From Strongylocentrotus purpuratus (Eukaryota; Echinodermata; Echinoidea; Camarodonta; Strongylocentrotidae), in contig NW_022145606.1 in the NCBI RefSeq assembly GCF_000002235.5, forward strand, positions 44,592,692-44,656,691: a stretch of 64,000 bases of DNA, written 5' to 3'. Below the pieces are notes generated by a model. That model saw nothing but the letters and a program-made list of their open reading frames with translations, searched no databases and was not told the DNA's origin. This document shows positions 41,006 to 51,532 of this stretch, piece by piece (positions within the stretch are counted from its first letter, which is position 1; each line of letters opens with the position of its first letter). The translations under genes were made by a program, and so were the position numbers.

Positions 41006-43840
41006 GTGAGTTTTCTATGTATGCAGCTGTTGGGAGGGGACTATATAATTGGGTGATGAGGGGAGGGGGGGAGGGGAAAAGAGGAGATAAGAAAAGAGAT
41101 GGAAGATGCAAGAGAGAGATGGGGAGGTAGGGAGAGTGAGGGAAGGATAGAGAGAGAATCAGCAGAAACGAGCATGAGGAAAGAAAGGATTTAGAGATGG
41201 GGAGGAAAAGAGAATAAGGGAAGGAAGGAGAGATAGAAGAGGACATACAAACGTAAGATTAATGTATGTAGGGGGAGAGGGGGAGCGGAGATGTGGGAGG
41301 AAAGGAAGAGCGAGAAAGGAGGACATAATGAAAATATAGCAGATGAAGGGAGAGAGAGAGGGGATAAACTGAGAGGAGGAGATAAGAGAAGAGAGTGGGT
41401 TGGAAGGAGAGAGAGAAATAGAGATGACAAAGGTGGGAGATAAAGAAGGAAGAGAGGAGAGTGATAAACATGAAATAATCATAATAATCTTTGTTGGGGT
41501 GGAAAGGATTTGGGGAAGAAGAGTATGAGTTGGAAGGAGAGAGAAAGAAAAGATGAAAAGAAAGATGGGAATGAAGAAGAAAGGAGATAAAGAGAGGAGA
41601 GAGATAATCATAAAACAGTTCTAACAGTACCTACACTGTTCTTTCCCTTACAGAACTCAAGAAGTCCTTGTATGCCATCTTCTCTCAGTTCGGTCAGATC
41701 CTGGACATCGTAGCTCTCAAGACTCTCAAGATGAGAGGTCAGGCTTTTGTTATCTTCAGAGACATCACCTCAGCTACTAGCGCTCTACGATCAATGCAGG
41801 GCTTCCCCTTCTATGACAAACCCATGGTGAGAGAGCATTCTCGTTGATGTGATTGTTTGTTTTCAGGTTGTCAGTCCGTACGTCCCGTTCCCGTGATCGC
41901 GATATCTCAAGACCCAATCAATGGATTCCCGCCAAACTTTGGTCATGTATATTTCTTGCAGAGCCAATGAATTGATTAGATTTTATGGTCATGAGGTCAA
42001 AGATCAAAGGGTCAAACATGTATATGAAACATAGCTTGTAATCACGATATTCTGAGAACCTATTAATGGATTGCAATCAAACTTGAGTTTTAAAATTGCT
42101 TCTGTTTTTGTTTGTAAAATTGCTCCATGACGGAGGCATCATTTTCTACTACGCGCAGTCGGAGGTCCATCTAGTTTTGCTTAAAATTCCTTTTTTTGGC
42201 CATCATGGTTCCTTTTTTGGGTCGCACAAGGTTGGCAGCTCTGCTCTCTTTTGAGTCGATGCATTTCACTTTAGAAGTGGTGACAGGTCTTTTTACAAAC
42301 GCAAAAGTTGTTTTTGTAGATCAAATATTATTTGTTCACCTTATCGATTGGAAGGGTTTGATACGCAGATACGCCAAACGTTAATGAAGCTCAAATTGGG
42401 TAGAGTTCATGTTAGTGTTCATTTATCCTGATAATGGAAAATGTGTACATATTGGTCAGAGTTATATGCTACATATTTAGCCACATTTTATGATGATGCA
42501 AACTTAACCATCTTTCGGCTGATTGTTTCTGATGTGCTATTTTGTCTCTGAAAATGTGGACTGAAGTTCAATAATTAATTTCGTCATATACTCTGGACAT
42601 TGTACAAAAGCATACATTTACTTAAAGGCCCACTGCACTACTTGTAGCTACTTGCGCCCTCTATATAACAACCAATGCCTAATCGGTGACCATTGGTCCC
42701 CCATGATCCTCTTTTTCTTATGTTAACTGAGAGCTGAGTTGATGAGATGACCACCTGTCCAGTGACCTTGCAAAGCGCTCTAATTCTTCCTGTAAACTAT
42801 GGCAGATAAGCTTTAATACATATTCTAGAAAATTCCAAAAGTCTTGTGAGAGATTAATTCTTGCGCTGTTATTCTTGTTTTCATTTAGATACTCTTCTGC
42901 TACATAATGATATATTAAACGCTGAGAGAAAAAGGAATATCAGGTGTGACAGACATAGTAGTGACTTCAATTGTAGATGTAGAATTAAAAATAATCTGAA
43001 GTTTGAAATCAACATTAACCTTCAACAATGTTTATACCGAGTCACTTTAATATTTGTATTTTGAATTGGTTTGGTTAACAGAGGATAGGTTACTGCAAAA
43101 CCAAGTCAGATGCCATCGCCAAGATGCAAGGAACCTACGTCCCAAGAGAGAAGAGAGTAGAGAAGAAGAAGGTCGAAGGTCAGTGCTCTAGTCATTGTAT
43201 AGCCATTTGGTCTTCTATCCACGTCCACATGGTCTAATAGTCAATTGGTCTAATCTCCAAAAAGTCTACTTCCCATTGTTATTTAATCCCAGAGACCATT
43301 TGTTTTTGCTTTCAAGAGCGTGCAAAGAAGCTCATAGTTCCTTTTTGGCAAATTTCAACTCTAGCAGAAAACAATGGAAATTGTTATTACTATCCACATA
43401 GGACCAATGGAATCGACTTGTTTCGAAAGATAGCACTCTTAACTACCCTTTGTGTTTTAACTCTAAAATTATGTTTTCAAACCCATTTCAACAAATATTT
43501 TCCTAGCTTTTGCTTTTATTACCATTACATTCATAAAGCACATTGTGTACCTATCCAAAGTTGAAATTCTCTTTATAAAACATATTTGATATAATTCTTG
43601 TGTTTTCTACTCTTGTCATTACAGAGCCGGTAAAGGGAAGGAAGAACAGGCAAAACAGACACGCTGACGTGGTCATCCCCCCTCCCTCACAGATCCCCAT
43701 GCCTGGAGCTCCCCCAGCAGCCAACCAGCCCCCACCCCTCCTGGGTGAGATGCCCATGCAGATGGGACAACCTCCCATTCAAGTACCAACGGCGCCAGCA
43801 CCAGGTAAGTACCACAGATATTTATAACACTAGATACATG

Positions 43841-43872
<32 letters not shown>

Positions 43873-45052
43873 CTTCTTCCAAGGAAAGTGCTGCTTCAAG
43901 GCCTTGAAGATTGCGCACTGTATGTGTAATTTGGTTTTTACAGACGTGTATCGCTCAGATATGATTATTTACGTGTCGGGACCAACCTTTAACGTCACCA
44001 TCCGAAAGACGTGACTCAGTTTGGAATGTCGTCCGCCTGAATCAGTTTGTAGGCAAAGACAGAGAGCTGACCAAGTGAACATACAGCTAGACCAACCCAC
44101 ATCTCAGTCTATCTTTTTATCACTGATATACATAGTGCTAGATAGTTCCCACAGCCTGTACGATGGATACACACACTTTATTGACTGCCCTTAATACCAA
44201 ACAAAATATAAGTTGGTTACTACATGAGTAAACTCCAAGTATGAAGTAATCCCCCCCCCCCCCCCCCCTCCATTCAGGGAATGAAGGGACCGTAGTCATG
44301 TTCCCAAAATCTCTGGTAAATGGGTAATTTTCACGCAACAAAGTCTGGCTCGTAATACACAACAAAAATTTGCCATATTGACTTTACACATCCGACTTTA
44401 GGGGGGTGTTTTCAAAATGAGGGAACATGCATACCCCTACCCTAAATAACACTGAGTGGGGGGGGGGGGGGAGGGGGTATTATTGCAGATCCACGCATAT
44501 TAGATTGCTGATCACATACAGGCAGTTTGTGTATACCATGGTTATTGTACCATCAGAAAAGCAACTTACACATATTCTCTGCAAGTGTTGTCCATATTCA
44601 TTATTAGTATTTGTAAGAGTAAATTGATGATCATTATTTCTCATCTTTTTTTTTCCTTTCAGTTGTTCCTGATGAGCCTAATAACATCCTCTTCCTCACA
44701 AACCTACCTGAAGAAACCAATGAACTAATGCTGGAGGTCTTATTCAAACAGTAAGTATTTCCTTCATTTGTTTACATTTATTCGTGTAGAGAAAAGGGTG
44801 GCGTTTTGGTTAAGAGGGAAAATGAGTTTAGTGCTCACCTGTTTTTTTGTAGTGTCATGTAGAAGGTAATGATAATGATATTAATAACGATTGTTTTTTA
44901 ATAAAGCACTTTACCAGTTACACAATTATCATTATTTTATATATCTTATTATTATAGATATCTTATTATTACATATATCTTATTATATATCTTATTATTT
45001 ATCCACATGCATATTTTCCAATTCACAAGGGGGTAATTTCTCCTCTAGAAGG

Positions 45053-45096
<44 letters not shown>

Positions 45097-45513
45097 GTGA
45101 TAATTGTCTCTTATAAAGCAATTTTACAGTTACACAATCGTCATTATTATTTATATCTTATTATTTATTCACATCATGCATACTTTCAAAATCACAAAAG
45201 GGAATATCTTCTCCCCTCCCCCCAACCACAAACACCAAGCCTTTTTAGAGTTGAGAATATGCAAGGGAAAGAAAAATACAATTGTTGCAAATTTGACAAG
45301 GCAAATCTAAATCCAATCCTAATGATTCAACCTCTTGTCACTTTCCATCACAGATTCAACGGATACAAGGAGGTCCGTCTTGTCCCCGGACGACATGACA
45401 TCGCGTTCGTGGAGTTCGCCAACGAACAACAATCGGGAACGGCCAAAGATGCGTTACAAGGATTCAAAATCACGCCGACAAACACTCTTAAAATCGCTTA
45501 TGCCAAAAAGTAG
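40945..45513 (+). CDS. SNRPA: U1A/U2B''-type snRNP protein (two RRMs), complete
   Basis: There are six exons (40945-41005, 41654-41826, 43082-43178, 43625-43804, 44663-44750, 45354-45513), 759 nt, 252 aa, with all joins in phase. The N-terminal RRM (about residues 5-83) has RNP2 IYINNL and RNP1 RGQAFVIF plus the family signature [21 protein letters not shown] basic, Pro/Gln/Met-rich linker follows (exon 4), and a C-terminal RRM with [13 protein letters not shown] and RHDIAFVEF ends in KIAYAKK. The protein binds the U1 snRNA stem-loop II and/or U2 stem-loop IV in the spliceosome. Length falls between fly SNF (about 216) and human U1A (about 282). Many invertebrates have one protein doing both jobs, so U1A versus U2B'' cannot be decided here. 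Confidence 0.97.
41006..41653. repeat. SNRPA intron 1, purine-rich (GA)n tract
   Basis: About 41040-41610 is nearly all A/G on the plus strand. The long minus-strand Phe/Leu/Ser/Pro frames across it are composition artefacts. Confidence 0.85.
41654..41826 (+). CDS. SNRPA: SNRPA exon 2
   Basis: Encodes [20 protein letters not shown], then [10 protein letters not shown] and [12 protein letters not shown], the core of RRM1. The acceptor is CCCTTACAG and the donor GTGAGA. Confidence 0.97.
41866..42177 (-). mobile_element. short copy of the DR1-array element in SNRPA intron 2
   Basis: In the opposite orientation to 10195-11165, it has CGTACGTCCCGTTCCCGTGATC, one repeat unit with AGGTCAAAGATCAAAGGGTC (about 41994), and the terminus GCTCCATGACGGAGGCATCA..GCGCAGTCGGAGGTCCATCTAG. 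Confidence 0.85.
42630..42800 (+). repeat. dispersed repeat, second copy at 46885-47060
   Basis: CCCACTGCACTACTTGTAGC, ATTGGTCCCCCATGATC and GACCACCTGTC are shared in the same orientation with 46885-47060. This copy lies in SNRPA intron 2. Confidence 0.85.
43082..43178 (+). CDS. SNRPA: SNRPA exon 3
   Basis: Encodes [20 protein letters not shown] then [12 protein letters not shown], the end of RRM1 and its basic extension. The donor is GTCAGT, phase 1. Confidence 0.95.
43625..43804 (+). CDS. SNRPA: SNRPA exon 4 (linker)
   Basis: Encodes [20 protein letters not shown], then a Pro/Met/Gln-rich linker ending VPTAPAP, between the RRMs. The donor is GTAAGT. Confidence 0.95.
43840..43880. repeat. 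(CTT)n microsatellite in SNRPA intron 4
   Basis: CTTCTTCTT repeats about 13 times. Poly-C and poly-G runs occur further on in the same intron (44250-44270, 44457-44475). Confidence 0.9.
44663..44750 (+). CDS. SNRPA: SNRPA exon 5
   Basis: Encodes [20 protein letters not shown] then LMLEVLFK, the start of RRM2. The acceptor is CCTTTCAG and the donor GTAAGT. Confidence 0.96.
45058..45098. repeat. (ATA)n microsatellite in SNRPA intron 5
   Basis: About 12 ATA units. Two related segments (TTACA-CAATC/TCATTATT..TATCTTATTA) flank it, so the repeat probably sits in a local duplication. Confidence 0.85.
45354..45513 (+). CDS. SNRPA: SNRPA exon 6 (stop)
   Basis: Encodes [20 protein letters not shown], then [18 protein letters not shown] and TAG. 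The acceptor is TCCATCACAG. Confidence 0.97.
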
Positions 45514-45800
45514 TTTCATTCCCTTTCTGTGTATGATTACAACTGAACATGTACTGTTGCCTATCATTTTGGGACTTCCCTTAGTTGTGGCAAAATGGTA
45601 TTTTTCTAAAAAAAATTACTGGGTTGAAAAATATTATTTAAACCTGAACAAACATACCTGATGAACGGCTCTAACTACAGTTAAAGATAGTGATCTCGGC
45701 ATGACTAGAGGATGTTTATTCAGACATTTTCATTTGCCTCAAAGTCTCAATTATACTACTTTGAAAAAAGAAAGTTTCTGTCTTGGTAGAATTATTCTGG

Positions 45801-45945
45801 GACCCGTTTCACAAAGCCTTTTTTCAATGACAAATGACAAAAGTTCATTGACAAATCTGCTGATAACCAATCAGAAGCAAGGATTTCACTCCTGTCCAGT
45901 CATTTGTCACTGATGACAAGTCTTGTGAAATGGGGCCCTGATGTT
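45801..45945. mobile_element. 145-bp GTTTCACAAAG MITE in SNRPA 3' region
   Basis: GGGACCCGTTTCACAAAGCC and CTTGTGAAATGGGGCCC are imperfect inverted ends. A second copy with the shared interior GATAACCAATCAGAAGCAAG is at 57137-57272 in WDR4 intron 9. Confidence 0.85.
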
Positions 45946-46185
45946 AATGACAACCTGATCCCACATTCATCACGTTGCTACTGATTGAGTGTCGGTGCGT
46001 CCACACTGGAAGTGTTTTCTGGTTCATCTCAGTTGCTCATCCATAGAAGTTGCCAGCGAATCTTCACAGTGGGAACCGTGTTATATTAAAAAGGTCAAGT
46101 TACATGTTTTCATTCTTTAACATGTGTTAGAAATTTTTAGTTCCTGATGATTAGTGACCTAAAGGTTTAGGGCTTGTGATAATGA

Positions 46186-46191
46186 AATAAA
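46186..46191 (+). terminator. AATAAA poly(A) signal candidate for SNRPA
   Basis: This is the first AATAAA downstream of the SNRPA stop in an otherwise repeat-poor stretch, giving a 3' UTR of about 0.7 kb that would include the MITE at 45801-45945. Confidence 0.45.
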
Positions 46192-46884
46192 TCTCATCTT
46201 CAATAGGTGAAATAGGCCTACCATCTAAATTGTTTTCTTTGTAGATGAATTTTGGGATGATTTTTTTCCAGATGGTACCTGATTGTTAATTTTTAAAAAA
46301 TTAGGTTATATTTTTAATTTTCTTCTCCTTTTGCTAATTTAAACACATCAAAACAAAATTATATAATGATGTGTCTTCAAGTGATGTATGTATTTGGTCA
46401 TGTATATTGAATACCACTTTACGATAAGAAATAATTATATTTTCCCCTGAAAAATGTGATATATTCGTTAAATTTCTGAGCTCTTTCAAAATTGGGAATC
46501 ATGTGATGGGTTCAAGTGAGTCACATGATGTTATGCAAGTCACATGATATGTGTGTTCAAGTCACATGACCTGTGACCTTGATCAAGCTGACCTGCTTTT
46601 CCTTGCGTGTCCCATGTTGCATTGCACACTCCTGCACATGGCACGTATCTCTCAACAGCTCCTTCAAAGCTGCTTTCTGATTGGTCATCGACTGGTCACA
46701 TCCACCAATCACAGCTCAGCTAGTGTAGGTATAACATGGTTTGTATAGAATCACACCACACGACTATCCATGCATGGGGCTAGGTTTAAAGTTGTTAAAA
46801 TCAACAAAGAGCTGGAAAAGATTTTCTCTTGATAACGTAGCATAATTTTATCTGGGGCTACTTGCCTGAAAATGTTGCTTTTAA

Positions 46885-47060
46885 AGCCCCACTGCACTAC
46901 TTATAGCTACTTGCGCCTTCTCTATAGCTACAATGCCTTATCGGTGATCATTGGTCCCCCATGATCTTCGTTTTCTTATGTTAATTAAGAGCTGATTTGA
47001 TAAGATAACCACCTGTCAGTGAACTTGCAGGGTGGTCTTATCCCTCCTGTAAACTAGTAC
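46885..47060 (+). repeat. dispersed repeat, copy of 42630-42800
   Basis: Shares CCCACTGCACTACTT, ATTGGTCCCCCATGATC and AACCACCTGTCAGTGA with the SNRPA intron 2 copy. Confidence 0.85.
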
Positions 47061-47289
47061 AGATGGGTTTTAAATGCAACTAAGAGATAAAGATTAAAGC
47101 AACTTGATATTCTACCAAATAGGAATGCATTTTTGTGTATACAAGTGGGCACTGTTCAGCATGTTTTGGGGGTACATAGATTTCAAACAAGAAAACAAAA
47201 CTCATTTTCTCTCCCCCCCCCCCCTAATTTTTTAATGGTAAAGTCTGGTTCAAGCAAATTCAGAATTATTATATGTAATTTTAGGGGGG

Positions 47290-48230
47290 GGGGGGGCAGT
47301 GGGTGACTGATCGTGAAAAGGATTTACAGGATTTAAATGGTGCCATAATTTTTGTTACATGGTAAAGCGGGTAAGGGGATGACACAGAGATATCAATTGT
47401 GGTACGTTGTAATGTGTAAGTTCTGTCGTGATGCAGATCTTGGGACTTTTTTTTCTTTCTTTTTCTCTTTTTTTTTCCTCTTTTATAGTCCTGATTATTC
47501 TCAATGTACATATTCTCTTTAGCACTGTGAAAGCAATGTAAAGAAACGAAAGCAATGTAAAGAAACGTAAACAATCTTTACATTGCAATTGTAAATAAAC
47601 TTTTTTTTTAATTATTCAACTGTATATTTCTTTCTCTATTTTGTATGTCTTTAATTTTTATAAGTCAGTTATGCTCACTAAGAATGTGGGGAGAGAAAGA
47701 GTTAAGGACAAGAGGGTAGACAGGAAGAGAGACAGATGAAAGGATAGAGGGAGCAAATGTAAAGGAGAAATGGAGAGAGTTTCTGAAGGAGAAGGGAGAG
47801 AGGAAGACGAATTGAAGAAGAGGAAGGAAGGAATAGAGTGAGCAAATGTGAAGGAGAAAGGTAGAAATGGAAAGAGACAGGAGGAAATGTGAAGGGGAGA
47901 GAAAGAGTGAATGAACAAGAGGGGAGAAAGGAAGAGTAGAAAAATTTAAGAAGAGAAAGTAGGAAGGAGAAAGAGAGAGAGAGAGGGGGGGGGGGGGGGG
48001 AGGAAGACTAATGTGAAGGAAAGAGACAGAGTGAATGATCGAGAAGGGAGATATATATGGAGTATGTGAGATCAAGAGTAAAGCTGGGAGATAGTGAGAG
48101 TCTGAGAGAGTATATTTTTGATGAAAGAGGAGGTAGAAGACCGTGTAAAGGAAGGGTGAGAAAGGAGAATGTAGGACGTATTGAAGGGCAGACAGAAAGA
48201 AAGAGAAAAATAAGGCAAACGGACGAGGAG
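47290..48230. repeat. poly-G run and long purine-rich (GA)n tract
   Basis: G12 lies at 47284-47296. About 47680-48230 is almost entirely A/G. It produces a 296-codon minus-strand open frame (Ser/Phe/Leu/Pro-rich) with no real domain. Confidence 0.85.
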
Positions 48231-48233
48231 GGG

Positions 48234-48662
48234 AGCTCCCCGGTGGACTCAGGGACCGCATGACCGTTACCAAAATCGCGGAAAAAGGGGTAAATTTCAA
48301 GCCATGTCCGTGGACAAAATATTCCTTGGAATATAGAAAATAGGGGTGCACAGGTGTCCTCGAAATTGATAAATAGGGGTCAGGAAAAGGAAAAAGAGAA
48401 AACTGGGAAGAAAAATTCTCGGAGCCGATCGAGTCTTGTCCTTGAAATATGGTAAAATAGGGGTAAATTTGCGAAAGTGTCCTCACAATCCTATAAATAG
48501 GGGTTAACGTTCGATTTTGTCCTTGTTTTGACGGGAAAAGGGGGTTAAATTTCACAAAATGTCCTGGAAATTGACCGCAAAAGGGGGTTATTTACATTTG
48601 TGGTAACGGTCTTACGTGTCACCCTCTGTGGGGGAGTGACCCCACCGGGGGATATCGAGCTC
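48234..48662. mobile_element. TIR element inserted in the purine tract
   Basis: The left end has CCCCGGTGG..ACTCA..GACCGTTACC and the right end GGTAACGGTC..TGACCCCACCGGGG, imperfect inverted repeats. GAGCTC flanks both sides, perhaps a target duplication. The inside repeats AATAGGGGT(T)AAATTTC / TGTCCTCGAAAT words four to five times. Confidence 0.6.
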
Positions 48663-49356
48663 TAGAAAGAGAGAGATGGATAAAGGGAAGGTCAGAGAGA
48701 GATACACGAAGGTAAGAATTCGAGAGTAATTCTATTGGCTGTATATAATATGTATTTTAGAAACCCAGTCGCGATTGATGCCTAATTTCAAAGGGGCTGC
48801 CTAAAACTCAATATTTTGGAATATAGTCTCAACTCAAGCGCTAGCTCGACTCGGGGATATATATGCGACGGTTAAAAAAAAAAGTCTGGAATAAAGACTA
48901 ACTTTCCAGCTGACACGCGACTTCGATCGTTGCTCAATAAAATAGCTGTAAAAGAGGTAAGGTAAGTTTATGTTCTCATATGACTGGGTGTTTTATTATG
49001 AATTTGACTCATGTGTAATGAAGCGTAACGTTTGTGTAATTTATGGAGTCGGTAGAATGACAATCAAAGCTTGAACTTCGTGTGTGATTGAAACAAGTGG
49101 AACCAGTCCCACCAATTCTATTTCACGTTAGTACGGTAAGCTCGAAACAAACCAGAATTAAATGTCTGCAAACGTGACTCGTGGGTAGAGAAAAACAAAT
49201 GTAAGGGGATCACTCATCATACTATACATCACAGCCATAGGCTGGTACTCTAAATTCATGTATCTAAAGTAGAGGCAACTGAACTGTTACTGCTGTGCTC
49301 ATAAAAAGAAAATAGTTGAAAGTGAAACTTTGCCTTTATTTAAAGTTTATTTAGTA

Positions 49357-50121
49357 AAGGAGCCCGTTTTCGGCCACTTAAGACAAAATCCTTTTTTTAG
49401 GACCCTTTACTTCCTATTTATTATCATTTTTTGTTCAAATCATGAAGCAAATATTATTATTATTTAAACAAAAAAAGAATCCCAGAAAAAAATCACGAAT
49501 TGCCATGACAATATTCATTTCAATTTTCACTGTTTTGGAGCCCGTTATCGGCCGAGCGTTTCAGTTTACGGCCGCATGTACAAAGTCAATAGGAAGCGCT
49601 CGCGCGCGCCGTGCGTTTCCGCGCTGATGTACAGCACAAGCGGGCGGAGCAGGTATCCCACGCCGGAGCTCCCTGGTGCTCGCCTGGCCGAAGACGGGCA
49701 CAGCGGTGATCGGAAGTTGGAATCTGAATTAGACAGAGATATCGTGTGTGCGTCGCGGTGTGCGGCTGCATTGATTTAATACATGCGATGAGATACTTTT
49801 GAGCTTGCGACTAGCACAAAATCGGGCTTTAAATCTGAAAAATACTTGAAATAAAGCTCATTTTATGGTACCCTTATTTCTTACAGACACGCGTAAGATA
49901 CTCGATTTTTCAGATTTGGGTAGCGGGACCGGCGATTACATCGCTAAAATGTGATATTTTAGGATATATTTTCCATTGCAAATGTGGTTCTTCAGTGACA
50001 CTGGCATGGTATGGTATGTGTGGGATATGTGTTATGCTATTATGCGATGTATTTTAGAGTGATTTTACCTTGCATCCAACCAATCGGCCGAAAACGGGAG
50101 CTGGCCGATTACGGGCTCCTT
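49357..50121. mobile_element. 765-bp TIR element with TA duplication and GC-rich core
   Basis: The TIRs are AAGGAGCCCGTTTTCGGCCA (49357-49376) and TGGCCGATTACGGGCTCCTT (50102-50121), with TA at 49355-49356 and 50122-50123. Subterminal copies of the same words lie at 49538-49558 (GAGCCCGTTATCGGCCGAGCG) and 50082-50099. The core at 49590-49770 is very GC-rich relative to its surroundings. No transposase is visible. Confidence 0.85.
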
Positions 50122-50411
50122 TACTCCCTATGGCTTTTTCAAATGATTATTTGCTGGAAAAAAAATTGATTGATCATTGAGATTTCAGGTCATTCTTCAA
50201 GTTTCAACTCCCCCTATTTTTTCAGATTAAACTTGCCTAGATCTAGTCAAACTTAAAATACACTGTCACCTACTCTTCTGCAAATTTGGGGTTTCCAAGA
50301 TCAAAGTTAATTTAAATAATTATTGCTCACTTTTCTTTCCTTCTCAACTCTCGAGCATTGCTGTGTATACACTGTTCTCCCATATTTAACCTTGGATTAA
50401 TTCAAATGATT

Positions 50412-50414
<3 letters not shown>

Positions 50415-50453
<39 letters not shown>

Positions 50454-50455
50454 AG
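50415..50455. repeat. (CT)n tract directly upstream of WDR4 exon 1
   Basis: The pure CT run ends CTTTAG, so it could serve as a polypyrimidine tract and acceptor for a 5' UTR exon, or as a GAGA-type promoter element. Confidence 0.7.
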
Positions 50456-50492
50456 GTTTATGGTGGCTGTGTACATAATTAGATAAAGAAGA

Positions 50493-50566
50493 ATGGCGTC
50501 TATAACGTGTAGCAATCGACATGTTGCCATCGCAAGTGGGTCCAAAGTTAAAGTGATTTCATACAG
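50493..50566 (+). CDS. WDR4: WDR4 exon 1
   Basis: Encodes [20 protein letters not shown] then VISY. The upstream ATG at 50459 opens a frame that stops at once, so 50493 is preferred. The donor is GTAAGA, phase 2. Confidence 0.88.
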
Positions 50567-51489
50567 GTAAGATTGTAAAACAACTGGTTTACTTTTAAGT
50601 AATAGACCATATACAGAAATTGATAGATTCATGTCCTTGCTACTATCCTTCTACTTCTAGTACTGCATCTATGGGGAAGGGGTGGGGGGTCTTTCTTCTT
50701 TTTTTAAACATTTTTTTCTAAGTATTGGCACAAGTTAAGCATAAACAATAATCCTTGAAACAACAGACTTTGTAACCCAGTGCTTATGGAAAAAAATGTG
50801 TTGTATTGTGCTGAAATTGGAATAAGATAATTTAGCAGTCAGCATGTGATAAGATTTAATCCTCACCCCCCCCCCCCAAAAAAAAAAATATATATATATA
50901 TATGTATAAATAATAATAATAAATTAAAGTGAATAACAAGCTAAATGATTGAATAAATATCTAAAATAAATATAAACTTGAAAATTTCTTGCATTAACAT
51001 TGTTTGTATCTTTTCCTTTTTTTTTTTATTGTTGAATAGCGATCCAAGTCAGGTGGTGGTGTTTGATTTGAAGGGTAAACCAAAGGAGATGGCCGAGAAG
51101 ACGAGTGAAAAGCAGAAAGAAGAGAAGAAAGCTGAAGAGGAAACAGCCGCAGGAATGTAAGAAAGAACTTGGAAAGAAGTTCTTAGCTTTAAATATTCAA
51201 ATTTGTAGCTGGTATGATATTGATTAATGTCATGTATTATTAGATGAAGGAATTCGCTCCAAATAAAAAGAAGAAAAAAAAAAGATCCTTTGTGACCGTA
51301 AATCTGTGTTAGGAAATGCTGTACCTTATAAGAAGGAAAGAAAGGAAGAAGGAAAAGAACTTTATTAATGTGATTTACACTTGGTTTATAAATTACTTTG
51401 ATAAAAAAATGTCTATTGAAGTTTGATATAAACTTCTGTCCTCTCCATTTACTGCTTTTCTTTCTCTTCCTCTCTCTATTTCTCTCTCT

Positions 51490-51532
<43 letters not shown>

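Noticed and set aside
41159..41611. 150-codon minus-strand open frame
   Set aside because: Antisense of the purine tract in SNRPA intron 1; low-complexity Ser/Phe/Leu.
47665..48555. 296-codon minus-strand open frame
   Set aside because: It is the complement of a GA-rich tract plus a TIR element. Composition is almost only Ser, Phe, Leu and Pro, with no domain.
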